A stretch of 64,000 nt of DNA from JAPPHY01 sp034423135 (GTDB lineage: Bacteria > Chloroflexota > Dehalococcoidia > Lucifugimonadales > UBA2985), in contig DAOUJC010000006.1 in the NCBI GenBank assembly GCA_034423135.1, positions 1 through 64,000 on the forward strand, read 5' to 3'. Both the position numbers and the translations under genes were made by a program. Positions 1 to 9,024 of this stretch are shown here, one piece after another. Within the stretch, counting starts at the first letter, position 1. Each line of letters starts with the position of its first letter. The notes below the pieces were generated by a model. The model had not been told where the DNA came from and ran no database searches. It was given only the letters and a program-made list of their open reading frames with translations.

Positions 1-381
1 CTGGGCACGTTCCACCTCTCTAGCGTGTGCTCGTTTAGTCAACCCCAGTAGCTTCTAGTTCGACTGTCCACGAGAACCGTACTTTGTTGTGTCGATTGCC
101 AGACAAAGAACGAGGTCTTGAACCAGGCTACGTCGCTATGGTGCGCGACCCGGCGAGCCCAGCGTGGGATCGGAGACTGTGCAATGAACTGATGGAGGCA
201 TTGTTGCCGGAGGAGTGACGAGGGATTGCCTCTCAGGGCTGAGCGCTTGGGGTCGTGCAGGTCCGAGTGTGCGTCTGGCAAGCGCACGCATGCAATATCA
301 ATTGCTGTCGTGGACGTCTCAGTAGTCGTTGTGCCGGCGCCGCGCGCGGCGAGGGTCAGGCTCTGTGTCGCCGGGAGACGC
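1..381. other. left edge, no confident gene
   Basis: No gene can be supported here. On the + strand one frame is open from just after a TAG near base 36 to a TGA at 216-218. Its last residues (ending LMEALLPEE) look protein-like, but there is no good start codon or ribosome site. It could be a remnant or the tail of a decayed gene. No hairpin with a T-run, tRNA or insertion-sequence end was seen. Confidence 0.4.
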
Positions 382-1125
382 CTACTCCCTGGCGGAGTCC
401 TGGCGCACCCAGATGCGGGCGGCTACGCCGTAGCCCAATGCGCCCTCGCCCTGCTCCGTCTTTACGGAAATGACGCCGCGGGACCGGCTGGCGTCAACCA
501 CGGTGATGCTCCGGTTCGGCAGCAGGCACAGCTCAACCAGGAACCTGAGCAGCTCGGTGTCTTCCTCCGGCACACGGTCGACGGTGTATGTCAAGCCGGG
601 CTTGGCCTGGTCCAGTGACAGCCTGGGCGCGGTTGGTGGAGTGTGGCCGCTGCCGGGTATGGGCCTCCCGAACGGGCACGTAGTCGGATTGCCCAGCCTC
701 TCGCGGATCTTCACCTCCAGGTCCGCGGAGATAGCATGCTCAAGCCGGTGTGCCTCCTCGTGGGCCTTGTGCAGCTCAAGACCCAAGAGGTCTACCACCA
801 ACCGTTCCGCCAGGCGATGCCGCCGCGCCATGCCCTCGGCAAGCTCCAGCCCGCGCGGGGTCAGCTTGACCTCCTTGTCGGTGGTCAGCACCACCAGGCC
901 CTCTCTGGCCATTCTGCGCAGCATTCCCAGCACGGACGGCAGTGTGGTTCCCAGACCCTCGCCGGCGGGTATCCTCCTGATGAAGTCTGCCAGGTGGCCG
1001 GCGGTCGGACGCGTCCCCTCTTCGCCGAGCACATAGAGGGATAGCAGGTAGTTCTCTGCCACCTGTGACATGCGCTCGGGGGTGGTATTGGAGCCGCGCG
1101 TAGCTCTGCTCTCGGCGTTAGTCAT
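382..1125 (-). CDS. DtxR/MntR-family metal-dependent transcriptional regulator
   Basis: 247 aa. The order of domains is that of long DtxR-type regulators. An N-terminal winged helix (about residues 20-85) is followed by the metal-binding/dimerisation segment (about 105-160), with the family pattern of spaced His and Glu in HKAHEEAHRLEH and a Cys-Pro motif (TTCPFGRPIPG). A C-terminal FeoA/SH3-like domain follows (about 165-243). Such proteins repress metal uptake genes when Fe(II) or Mn(II) is plentiful. The gene is divergent from a ferric-type ABC importer, so control of that importer is likely. GAGG lies six bases before the ATG. Iron versus manganese specificity cannot be read from the sequence. 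Confidence 0.9.
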   Translation of the reverse strand: MTNAESRATRGSNTTPERMSQVAENYLLSLYVLGEEGTRPTAGHLADFIRRIPAGEGLGTTLPSVLGMLRRMAREGLVVLTTDKEVKLTPRGLELAEGMARRHRLAERLVVDLLGLELHKAHEEAHRLEHAISADLEVKIRERLGNPTTCPFGRPIPGSGHTPPTAPRLSLDQAKPGLTYTVDRVPEEDTELLRFLVELCLLPNRSITVVDASRSRGVISVKTEQGEGALGYGVAARIWVRQDSARE

Positions 1126-1187
1126 GTCCAGCCTCGCCCATAAAGATAGCCCGCGCCCGCGTCCGCGTCAATATCCCAGCCTTGGAG

Positions 1188-1216
1188 TTGACAGCAGCGC
1201 GCTGTTTTAGTATGGT
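1188..1216 (+). promoter_or_regulatory. sigma70-type promoter upstream of the iron-type ABC genes
   Basis: TTGACA at 1188-1193, 17-base spacer, TATGGT at 1211-1216. The predicted start near 1223 leaves a leader of about 270 bases before the permease ATG. The divergent DtxR gene makes this a candidate metal-regulated promoter, although I could not place a clear DtxR palindrome. Confidence 0.6.
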
Positions 1217-1491
1217 ATGCGTCACCGAGTTAGTCTGCACTTACTCGAATGCAGTGCGCTAGTGTTTGCGCATACATCGTGGAAGCGTCTCACTGCACAG
1301 GAGCGTACAAATCGAGGCATCCGTGCCCGTCACAACGCCGATGTGCGATACCGACGCCCTATTCGATCCCGACCCGCCGGACGACGCCTGCGGCCTGAAG
1401 GAGCCGCGCATGGTTCCAGGGGCGTTGGCGGTACCGGAGGGCAGAGTGAAGCGTCTTGAGGAGACAGGAGTACTCCCATAGCTGAAACCGC
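1217..1491 (+). other. long untranslated leader or small-ORF region before the ABC permease
   Basis: Between the promoter at 1188-1216 and the permease start lie two overlapping short open frames (1217-1459 and 1266-1481). Neither resembles a known family. The second ends 10 bases before the permease ATG, so it could be a leader peptide, but it has no convincing ribosome site. No known riboswitch fold was recognised. Confidence 0.3.
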
Positions 1492-3135
1492 ATGCGGAGG
1501 CCGGCGGACTTGGCGCTAGGCGAGCTGGCCGGATCGCAAGTCAGAGTCTTCGAGGGTCGCCGGGCGCGAGTTTCGCGTCCTCCGACTGCTCTCCTGATAC
1601 CCGCGGCGCTTGTTGGGGCGGCCGTGCTGCTGCCCGTGGCCTATCTCACGCTGCGCTCCCTGGAGGCAGGCCCGGAGGCGTGGGACCTGCTGCTACGGCC
1701 TCGCACGGCCGGCATTCTGGCGCGATCCGTGCTGCTGGCTGCGACTGTGACGGCCGCATCTGTGGCGATAGCGGTGCCGCTGGCGTGGCTCACTACCCGA
1801 ACTGACCTGCCGCTACGGGGCCTCTGGACTGTGCTCACGGCACTGCCACTGGTGATTCCGAGCTACCTGGCCGCATTCCTCCTGATCACTGCTATCGGGC
1901 CGAAGGGGCTGGTGCAGGGTTGGCTGTCTCCCTTGGGCGTCGAGCGCCTTCCCTCGATATACGGATACGCCGGCGCAGCTCTTTCGCTCACGTTGCTCAG
2001 CTATCCCTACGTGCTGCTGCCCGTGCGGGCCGCTCTGGCGCGCATGGAACCCGGTCTGGAGGAGACCTCTCGCTGTCTTGGAAGGGGCTCATGGCAGACG
2101 TTCCTGCTGGTGACACTGCCATTGCTGAGACCGGCCATTGCAGCGGGCGCCCTGCTTGTGGCCCTGTACACGCTGAGCGACTTCGGCGCAGTCTCGCTGC
2201 TGCGATTCGAGACCTTCACGTGGGCCATCTACGTGCACTACGGGTCGTTCGCAAGGGACTCGGCCGCCGTGCTCTCGCTCATACTGGCGGCTATAGCGCT
2301 TGGCATACTGGCAATGGAGTCGTGGACGAGAGGCCGCTCCCGATACGACAGCACGGATACAGGAGGCGGGCGACCCTCGGTGGTGGTGCGCCTTGGCGGA
2401 TGGCGATGGCCGGCCGTGGCATTCTGCGCCACGGTTGTGGTCTTCGCGCTGCTGCTTCCCACGGGCGTGCTGACCTATTGGGCGGCACGCGGATTCCTCG
2501 CCGGCGAGAATCTGCCGCTGCTGGGGAGCCGCGCGTGGAACTCGCTGTTCGTATCCGCGCTGGCCGCCGGTGCGACCGTGGCGGCTGCGCTGCCCGTGGT
2601 GCTCCTGTCCGTCCGATACCCGGGCTGGAGCGGCAGGCTGCTGGAGCGAGTCAGCTACGTGGGGTTCGCGCTTCCGGGCATCGCGGTGGCGCTTGCGTTA
2701 GTGTTCTTTGGCGTACGCTTCGCTACTCCTCTCTACCAGACCTTGGCCATGCTGGTCTTTGCATACGTTGTCCTCTTCCTGCCCACCGCGCTGGGCTCCG
2801 TCAGGGCGTCACTGCTGCAGGTGAGTCCCGCCTTGGAGGAGGCTGCGAGGGGCTTGGGGGCTGCGCCGCTCCGCACCCTCCTCAGCGTCACGATACCTCT
2901 GGCGCGTTCGGGTGTTCTGGCAGGCGCCGCGCTGGTGTTTCTGCTGGTTATGAAGGAGCTGCCAGCCACGCTCATTCTCAGCCCGGTCGGGTTCGAGACC
3001 CTAGCCACGTCCATCTGGGGCGCGGCCAGTGAGGCGTTCTTTGCGCGGGCCGCAGTCGAGGGCGTCCTGCTCGTGCTTGTATCCTCGGTGCCGATGGCCT
3101 TCCTGGTGCTTCGAAGCGAGGTGCGAGAGCGATGA
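1492..3135 (+). CDS. iron-type (FbpB/SfuB-like) ABC transporter permease, fused double domain
   Basis: 547 aa integral membrane protein with two binding-protein-dependent permease domains in one chain, as in FbpB/ThiP-type importers. Each half carries an EAA loop that docks on the ATPase: EETSRCLGRGSW near residue 190 and EEAARGLGAAPL near residue 450. About twelve hydrophobic segments are visible. Its stop overlaps the next ATG (ATGA), so the permease and ATPase are translationally coupled. No periplasmic binding protein is adjacent, which is unusual for this family. Ferric iron is the likely substrate because of the DtxR neighbour, but thiamine or another anion cannot be excluded. Confidence 0.88.
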   Translation: MRRPADLALGELAGSQVRVFEGRRARVSRPPTALLIPAALVGAAVLLPVAYLTLRSLEAGPEAWDLLLRPRTAGILARSVLLAATVTAASVAIAVPLAWLTTRTDLPLRGLWTVLTALPLVIPSYLAAFLLITAIGPKGLVQGWLSPLGVERLPSIYGYAGAALSLTLLSYPYVLLPVRAALARMEPGLEETSRCLGRGSWQTFLLVTLPLLRPAIAAGALLVALYTLSDFGAVSLLRFETFTWAIYVHYGSFARDSAAVLSLILAAIALGILAMESWTRGRSRYDSTDTGGGRPSVVVRLGGWRWPAVAFCATVVVFALLLPTGVLTYWAARGFLAGENLPLLGSRAWNSLFVSALAAGATVAAALPVVLLSVRYPGWSGRLLERVSYVGFALPGIAVALALVFFGVRFATPLYQTLAMLVFAYVVLFLPTALGSVRASLLQVSPALEEAARGLGAAPLRTLLSVTIPLARSGVLAGAALVFLLVMKELPATLILSPVGFETLATSIWGAASEAFFARAAVEGVLLVLVSSVPMAFLVLRSEVRER

Positions 3136-4181
3136 ACACTCCGGCAGTGGTGTGCACCGGCATTGCCAAGGCGTTCGGTTCCACGATTGCCGTGGACGGC
3201 GTGGACCTGACCGTTGAGCGCGGGCAGGTTCTGGCGCTGCTGGGGCCCAGCGGCTGCGGCAAGACCACTGCGCTCCGCCTCATAGCCGGATTCGAGACGC
3301 CGGACGCGGGGAGCGTGAAAATCGGCGATCGTGTGGTTGCCACGCCGGAGTCATCGTTGCCGCCGGAGCGCAGGAGCGTGGGGATGGTGTTCCAGGAGTA
3401 CGCACTCTTCCCGCACATGAGCGTGTCCGGCAACATCGCCTACGGGCTGCCCCGTGGAGCGGCGCGGGAGAGCCGCGTGGAGGAGATGCTGTCGCTGGCG
3501 GGACTTCAGGGGCTGGGCGATCGGATGCCTCACGAGCTTTCGGGCGGGCAGCAGCAGCGTGTGGCGCTGGCTCGCGCGCTGGCCCCGGAGCCGCAGGTGC
3601 TGCTCCTGGACGAGCCGTTCTCCAACCTGGACCCAGCGCTCCGCGACCAGGTGCGCAGGGACACGGCGGAAATCCTGAGGGCCGGGGGCGCGACCGCCAT
3701 ATTCGTGACACACTCGCGGGAGGAAGCGCTTCTGGTAGGCGACGTGATCGCGCTGATGGACAGCGGGCGGATCGAGCAGGTGGATACGCCTGAGCGAATC
3801 TTCCACGCGCCGTCCAACCGGTTCGTTGCCGGCTTCATGGGTCTGGCGGACTTCATACCGGCAAGCGTGATGGGCGGCGCCATCCGGACCGAGATCGGCA
3901 GCGCGCACCTCCCGGATCGTCCGCCTGACGAGGACGGCCTGGAGGCAATGGTACGCCCGGACGACGTTGCCGTGAGTCCATCCGCGTCCGGCGAGGGGGT
4001 TGTCGTCGAGCGCAGCTTCCAGGGGGCGTTCTACCTGTACCGGGTGGCGCTTGACTCCGGCTCGGTGGTGCACAGCCTTGGCCACCACACGCAGCGCATG
4101 GAGGTGGGCCAGCGCGTGGAGGCGCTTCTCGACCCGGCGCACCCGCCGCTTGTCTTCCGCAACGGCCGCTCCGTCGATTGA
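3132..4181 (+). CDS. ABC transporter ATP-binding protein, FbpC/PotA type
   Basis: 349 aa cytoplasmic ATPase that powers the preceding permease. Walker A GPSGCGKT is at residues 38-45, followed by the Q-loop, the signature LSGGQQQR, Walker B LLLDEPF and the switch His in THSREEA. The C-terminal 110 residues form a TOBE-like domain with a 'VRPDDV' segment, typical of the spermidine/iron/sulfate class. The start overlaps the permease stop by four bases. It is the last gene of the two-gene operon. Confidence 0.92.
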   Translation: MNTPAVVCTGIAKAFGSTIAVDGVDLTVERGQVLALLGPSGCGKTTALRLIAGFETPDAGSVKIGDRVVATPESSLPPERRSVGMVFQEYALFPHMSVSGNIAYGLPRGAARESRVEEMLSLAGLQGLGDRMPHELSGGQQQRVALARALAPEPQVLLLDEPFSNLDPALRDQVRRDTAEILRAGGATAIFVTHSREEALLVGDVIALMDSGRIEQVDTPERIFHAPSNRFVAGFMGLADFIPASVMGGAIRTEIGSAHLPDRPPDEDGLEAMVRPDDVAVSPSASGEGVVVERSFQGAFYLYRVALDSGSVVHSLGHHTQRMEVGQRVEALLDPAHPPLVFRNGRSVD

Positions 4182-4298
4182 CCGGAGCACGCGCGACGCG
4201 AAAGTGGAAAGCGCGCAAGTATCGATTCCTTCGCCTTGAATCTCCGCCACCTCTTGGGTAATATAGGCGCATCCGAGTACTTCACGAGGTGTGAGTCA

Positions 4299-4829
4299 AT
4301 GCCGGACGCAGTGCTAGTGGTGGACATGCTGCGGGGTTTCCTGGAAGAGGGGCACAACCTCTACTGCGGTGATGGCGCTCGGAGGATCATCCCGGAGGTG
4401 CAGGCCATACTTGAGCGTGAGAAGGCTCGCGGCTCCAGCATCTTCTACATCTGCGACACCCACGAGCCGGACGACCTGGAGTTCAAGATGTTTCCAGTGC
4501 ACTGCGTGAAGGGGACCGCCGAGTCCGAGGTCATCCCCGAGCTTGACGCCTACCCCGGCGAGCGCATCAGCAAGCAGCGGTACAGCGCCTTCTACAACAC
4601 CGACCTGGAGCAGCGTCTGCGTGAGCTGGCCCCTGACCGCATCATCGTGTGCGGCGTGTGCACGGATATCTGTGTGATGCACACCACGGCGGACGCGCGC
4701 AACAGGGACTACACAGTCGAGGTGCCCACGGGCGCGGTTGCGTCCTTCAACGAGGAGGCACACCGTTGGGCGCTGCAGCACATGGAGAGCATTTTGGGAG
4801 CAAGCGTGGTGGCTTCCGCCCGGTCATGA
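4299..4829 (+). CDS. pncA: isochorismatase-family cysteine hydrolase, probable nicotinamidase
   Basis: 176 aa from the ATG at 4299, chosen because GAGGTG lies six bases upstream; a longer frame from 4236 has no ribosome site. The family's Asp-Lys-Cys catalytic set is visible at D9 (VVDM), K92 (SKQRYSAF) and C125 (TDICV), and D53/H55 are possible metal ligands. The following gene is a nicotinate phosphoribosyltransferase. The simplest role is therefore nicotinamide to nicotinate, feeding NAD salvage. Other isochorismatase-fold hydrolases share these motifs, so the substrate is inferred from context. Confidence 0.8.
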   Translation: MPDAVLVVDMLRGFLEEGHNLYCGDGARRIIPEVQAILEREKARGSSIFYICDTHEPDDLEFKMFPVHCVKGTAESEVIPELDAYPGERISKQRYSAFYNTDLEQRLRELAPDRIIVCGVCTDICVMHTTADARNRDYTVEVPTGAVASFNEEAHRWALQHMESILGASVVASARS

Positions 4830-4980
4830 CCGGACTGGCGCGTTGCCGGACTCACACGCCGAGGGAGACTGCGCGGGGGATACCCCTCCTGATATGATCT
4901 CCGCAGGTCTATGATAGCGAAACGCCACCTAGGCTATCGGGCTACAATGGCCCAAACACTGAGCATCCAAAGGGAGCACA

Positions 4981-5979
4981 ATGGCGGATCCTGAATTCGA
5001 GGTAAGGCCTTCGGTCCAGGTGGGCGACACGGCGGACGCGCGACTCCATCGAGGACTGACGGTACTGCGAAGCGAGGGGGTCAACCCCGTAGTGACGGTG
5101 GAGTTCGCGGCGGCCGGCAATGGGATATTCTGCGGCATCCGCGAGGTGAAGGCGCTGCTCCAGAGGGTGCTCCCGGAGGCCAGCCGAGATGCATGGGCGC
5201 TGGAGGAGGGTGACACGGTATCGGAAGGCGAGGTTGCGCTACGCGTCACGGCGCCGTACGGTACCCTCGGCCTCTACGAGACCGCGATCTGCGGTACGCT
5301 TTCGCACTGCACAGGCTGGGCTACCGCCAGCCACGAGTGCGTGACCGCAGCCGGTGGCATACCCGTCATATCCACCGGCGCGCGCTACGTCCATCCCAGC
5401 GTCGCAGGCGCCATGGACTACGCCGCCACCGTTGGGGGGTGTGTCTCCTGCTCGACCCCCATTGGCTCCAAGCTCGCGGGCACAACCCCAGCCGGCTCCA
5501 TATCGCCCGACGTTGTGCTGATGTTTGGCGACTCCATCAAGGCTATGCAGGCCTTCGACAAGCACCTGCCGCAGGAGATCTCTCGGGTTGCCCCCGTCAA
5601 CGTCATGAAGGATGAGGCGGAGGAAGCCCTCTCCCTGGCGAGGTCGCTGAGGCTGCGCCTGCGGGGCGTGGTGCTGGAAGCGATGCGGGCCCACGACGAA
5701 GTCAGCCCCCGCATGGTGAAGGAGGTCCGCGCTCGGTTGGACCTGGCCGGTTTCTCTCATGTCGAAATATTCATCAGCGGGGAGATGGACAGCGACCAGA
5801 TCAGGGAGTTCGTGAAGGCTGGCGCGCCCGTCACAGCCTTTGAGGTCGGAAGCTACATCGGCTGCGCCCCGCCCATAGGGTTCCGCGCCGACATTCACGA
5901 GGTCGACGGCAGGCCTCTGGCCAGGCGCGGGCAGATTCCCGGCGTCACCGAGAACTCACGGCTGGTGGAGCTCATCTAG
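4981..5979 (+). CDS. pncB: nicotinate phosphoribosyltransferase
   Basis: 332 aa, the short type known from archaea and many environmental bacteria. It would join nicotinate to PRPP to give NaMN. The quinolinate/nicotinate transferase fold shows in the N-terminal sandwich domain, the phosphate-binding segment with STGARYVHP near residue 125, the GTTPAGSISPD loop and the GEMDSDQI...FEVGS barrel strands. GGGAG lies six bases before the ATG. It sits 151 bases after the nicotinamidase-like gene, and the two steps are consecutive. The 3' end overlaps tilS by eight bases, tail to tail. Confidence 0.87.
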   Translation: MADPEFEVRPSVQVGDTADARLHRGLTVLRSEGVNPVVTVEFAAAGNGIFCGIREVKALLQRVLPEASRDAWALEEGDTVSEGEVALRVTAPYGTLGLYETAICGTLSHCTGWATASHECVTAAGGIPVISTGARYVHPSVAGAMDYAATVGGCVSCSTPIGSKLAGTTPAGSISPDVVLMFGDSIKAMQAFDKHLPQEISRVAPVNVMKDEAEEALSLARSLRLRLRGVVLEAMRAHDEVSPRMVKEVRARLDLAGFSHVEIFISGEMDSDQIREFVKAGAPVTAFEVGSYIGCAPPIGFRADIHEVDGRPLARRGQIPGVTENSRLVELI

Positions 5980-7438
5980 CGGCTACCGGACGAAACTCCA
6001 GGCGCAGCACTCGCTCCGTGTCCTCCCTCACCCTGGCCCAGTGGGCTATGCGGTGACCAACGACCCACACCACGCCATTCTCCGAGACCACCAGAGGCAC
6101 GCCGTCGCGCTCAGCCGCCGGCGTCTTGTCGTCGACCATCACGTCCTGCACCTTGCGGGAGCCGCTCATGCCGAGAGGCGTAATGCGGTCGCCGGGACGG
6201 CGCGAACGGACGCACAGGCGACGGCCCGCGCGGTCGGCGTCCAGCACGGCGATATGGCTGCCGCCTTCCGCATCGCCGCGTGTGTGATGGAGCAGCTCCG
6301 CGCGAACGCACCACGCCCCGACGCAGGTCTCCCCCGGTATCGATAGCGCGTTCTCTCCTGCCAAGGGAGCCGTCGAGGGCAGATCTCCCGCGGGCGCAAG
6401 GCGGAACGCGTCGTAGCCGACCTCGAACCTGAGGCCTCCGGGCAGTGCAATCCACGCGCCGGTCCTGCCGCTCGAAAGACGCACCATGTCCTCCACGTGC
6501 CGGTGCGTAAGCTCCTTCGTTGCGCCCGCAAGCTCCCGGTACATCAGGCGCAGGAGGTGGCGCCGCACGGCGGGGTGCAGCGCTTGGAAGCCCGCACGCG
6601 AGACTGCTACCCCGCCGTGCTCACCTGTGGCATCAATCCTTTGGCGTGCCTCTCCGGCTGCCTGCTCCAGGAAGTCGAGATCGTGCGCCGACGACGCGCT
6701 CAGACGCAGCAGGGCATCGCGGAAGCGGGGGTTGAACCGCTCAAGCTGCGGCATCAGCTCCAGCCTCACGCGGTTGCGGGTGATCTCTAGTGAGCTGTTG
6801 GTCGAGTCCTCCCGGGGCGTGACGCCCCTGAGCTCGCAGTAGGCGCGTGTCTCGGCCTTCGTGAAGTCCAGCAGCGGCCGCACCAGGGCAACGCGTTCGC
6901 CATACCGGTCGGCAGGCAGGTGCGAGACGGCCGGCATGCCTGCCAGCCCGTAGGTTCCGCTACCACGGAGCAAATGCATGAGCACAGTTTCCGCTTGGTC
7001 GTCGGCCGTATGGCCCAGCGCGATGGCTGGAGCCCCCACGCCTGCGGCGGTCTCGACCAGGAATGCGTAGCGCGCTTCCCGCGCCGCCTCCTCCACGGAC
7101 ATGCGCCTGGCATCTCGCAGCGCGTTCACGTCCAGGCGGCCGAGCGTTACCGGCAGCCCAATGTCCCGCGCCGCGGACTCCACGAATCGTGCGTCCTCGC
7201 GGGCTTCTTCGCCGCGGAGGCCGTGGTCGGCGTGGCCCACGTGCAGCGCAAAGCCCAGAGTGCCGCGCAGCCGATCCAGTAGCAGGAGCAGTGCCATTGA
7301 GTCCGGGCCGCCCGAAACGGCCGCCACAATGCGTCGGCTGGTCAGTTTGGGCAGCAGACCGACCAGAATGCGCTCAACGCCGGCGAGCAGCCGCCGCTCC
7401 AGAGGTGAGCCGCCTTGAGTGGTGTCGTTCACGCTCAA
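5972..7438 (-). CDS. tilS: tRNA(Ile)-lysidine synthetase
   Basis: 488 aa. The PP-loop motif SGGPDS is at residues 42-47, followed by the N-type ATP pyrophosphatase domain with GHTADDQAETVLM near 145. A middle substrate domain follows, and the C-terminal TilS domain ends with SRRPGDRITPLGMSGSRKVQD. The enzyme converts C34 of the AUA-reading tRNA-Ile to lysidine, an essential step. The start is TTG at 7438; a GTG six bases inside (7432) is an alternative. It follows the CorC-type gene by 17 bases and is probably co-transcribed with it. Confidence 0.95.
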   Translation of the reverse strand: MSVNDTTQGGSPLERRLLAGVERILVGLLPKLTSRRIVAAVSGGPDSMALLLLLDRLRGTLGFALHVGHADHGLRGEEAREDARFVESAARDIGLPVTLGRLDVNALRDARRMSVEEAAREARYAFLVETAAGVGAPAIALGHTADDQAETVLMHLLRGSGTYGLAGMPAVSHLPADRYGERVALVRPLLDFTKAETRAYCELRGVTPREDSTNSSLEITRNRVRLELMPQLERFNPRFRDALLRLSASSAHDLDFLEQAAGEARQRIDATGEHGGVAVSRAGFQALHPAVRRHLLRLMYRELAGATKELTHRHVEDMVRLSSGRTGAWIALPGGLRFEVGYDAFRLAPAGDLPSTAPLAGENALSIPGETCVGAWCVRAELLHHTRGDAEGGSHIAVLDADRAGRRLCVRSRRPGDRITPLGMSGSRKVQDVMVDDKTPAAERDGVPLVVSENGVVWVVGHRIAHWARVREDTERVLRLEFRPVAAR

Positions 7439-7455
7439 CCGCCCGGCGCGGAGTC

Positions 7456-8721
7456 TCAGCCCTCGTGGGCCGGCTGTTCCCGGGTCACCATCACTTTTTC
7501 GATGCGCATGCCGCGCACGTGGGTCACCTCCAGGCGCAGGCCGTCGTGGTGGAAGTGGTCGCCCTCGACAGGGATGCGTCCGAGAGCCTCCAGGATGAAG
7601 CCGGCGACAGTGTTGTAGTCCCCGCGGGGGAGGCCCAGATCGAGCTCGTCGTTCGCCTCGTCTATCTGCATGCCCCCGTCTATGTGGTAGGTGTTCTCGT
7701 CGATGGCCTCGTACTCGACCTCCGGCTGTCTGCCCTCCTCGCCAACCGGGCCGACGATTTCCTCAATGAGCTGCTTGAGGGTGACCAGACCCGCAATGCC
7801 CCCATACTCGTCCACGGCAATTGCCATCTGGTTGCCCGCGCCGCGCATCTCGCGGAAGAGCTGGCCCACCAGCTTGGTGTCCGGCACAAACACGACGGGG
7901 CGCAGCAGCGTGGTCACGGGCGCATCGCCGGATATGTCCTCTCGCGCAAGGGCGCTGACCACGTCCTTCACGGAGAGGGTTCCAACCACGTTCTCCATGT
8001 CGTCCTCAAAGACTGGAAATCTCGTGTGGTAGTGGTCCCGGTATATGGACAGAAACTCCCTCAGCGTGGTGCCGGTTTCCAGCTGCACGATCTCCGTTCG
8101 AGGCGTCATCACCTCGCGAACCTGCCTGTCGCCGAAGCGGAAGACGTTCTCCAGCATCTCCCCTTCCTCTTCGTCCACCGATCCCTCCTCCATGCCGATG
8201 GAGATGGCTGTCTTGATTTCTTCTTCCGTGAAGAGCGCCCGTGCATCGCTGCCAAGGAGCGCTGCCAGGAAGCGATTGACGAGTTGGAGCGTGGCCGCAA
8301 AGGGAAGGAGCAGCAGCTCGATCAGCTGGAGCGGCCTTGCGTACAGGAAGAAAAGCCGCTCCGAGTGGCGGATGGCCACCGTCTTCGGCAGCGTCTCTCC
8401 AAGCACAAGCAGCACGATGGTGCTCGCGGCGGTCGCAGCCAGCACGCCCCGTCCCTCACCGATGAGCGCCACCATGATCACTGTGGCCAGCGCAGCGAAG
8501 GCCGTGTTGACCAGGTTGTTGCCAAGCAGGATGGTGGGCAGCACCTTGGCGGGCTCGTCAACCATTCGGGCCACCCTTTCGGCGCCCGGAACTCCGTCCT
8601 CCACCAGGCGCCTGATGCGCACCTTCCGGAGCGAGAGGAAAGCGGCCTCCGAGCTGGAGAAGAATGCCGAGAGCAGCAGGGATGGGACCAACAGGGCGAA
8701 GTAGAGCGTCGAAAGATCCAT
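7456..8721 (-). CDS. CorC/HlyC-family (CNNM-type) membrane transporter
   Basis: 421 aa. The order is DUF21/CNNM membrane domain (residues 1-190, about four hydrophobic segments, starting LLVPSLLLSAFFSSSEAA), two CBS domains (about 205-330), and a C-terminal CorC/HlyC transporter-associated domain (about 345-420). Members handle Mg or Co transport or resistance; the old name hemolysin is misleading. No Shine-Dalgarno site is seen before the ATG. A GC-rich hairpin ends about 12 bases upstream, and the promoter lies about 215 bases away. Confidence 0.9.
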   Translation of the reverse strand: MDLSTLYFALLVPSLLLSAFFSSSEAAFLSLRKVRIRRLVEDGVPGAERVARMVDEPAKVLPTILLGNNLVNTAFAALATVIMVALIGEGRGVLAATAASTIVLLVLGETLPKTVAIRHSERLFFLYARPLQLIELLLLPFAATLQLVNRFLAALLGSDARALFTEEEIKTAISIGMEEGSVDEEEGEMLENVFRFGDRQVREVMTPRTEIVQLETGTTLREFLSIYRDHYHTRFPVFEDDMENVVGTLSVKDVVSALAREDISGDAPVTTLLRPVVFVPDTKLVGQLFREMRGAGNQMAIAVDEYGGIAGLVTLKQLIEEIVGPVGEEGRQPEVEYEAIDENTYHIDGGMQIDEANDELDLGLPRGDYNTVAGFILEALGRIPVEGDHFHHDGLRLEVTHVRGMRIEKVMVTREQPAHEG

Positions 8722-8935
8722 TGCAGTACACCTATGCGGCCGGAAGGCCGTCTTGCGTTCTCCTGGTGCGGATGGGAGCGTGGTCGAAAGCCCCGGCAGG
8801 CAGGGCGCATGCGTCCTGCAGGCTCGCGGGCTGGCGCCGGCCTGGCATTCGTGGCAAGATAGGAGCGCGGAAAGTGGTCACGATCGGGAGAGGAGCCGGC
8901 AGGGGAGAGTTTGCACGCCCATCAGCTTGCGCGCA
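8722..8935 (-). other. long GC-rich leader of the CorC-type gene
   Basis: This stretch is the predicted 5' untranslated region between the minus-strand promoter at 8936-8964 and the start codon at 8721. It can form a CGGCC/GGCCG hairpin with a TTCC loop directly before the start and a second CAGG/CCTG hairpin further up. It does not match the M-box or yybP-ykoY consensus that I know. No ORF is supported. Confidence 0.35.
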
Positions 8936-8964
8936 ATGATACCATCGCCCCATAGGGGTGTCAA
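8936..8964 (-). promoter_or_regulatory. sigma70-type promoter for the CorC-tilS operon
   Basis: On the minus strand TTGACA (8964-8959), a 17-base spacer and TATCAT (8941-8936). The spacer begins with an inverted repeat CCCCTATGGGG immediately after the -35 box. A very similar block occurs in the promoter at 13307-13335. Confidence 0.65.
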
Positions 8965-9024
8965 AGCGCAGGGCCGGACCCCGGCCCATGCGGCGGCCTT
9001 TGACAACCACGCACGACTGAAGAG

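Noticed and set aside
7063..8862. 599-codon + strand open frame over tilS and the CorC gene
   Set aside because: Arg/Pro/Ala/His-rich composition with no family. It is the antisense shadow of two clear genes.
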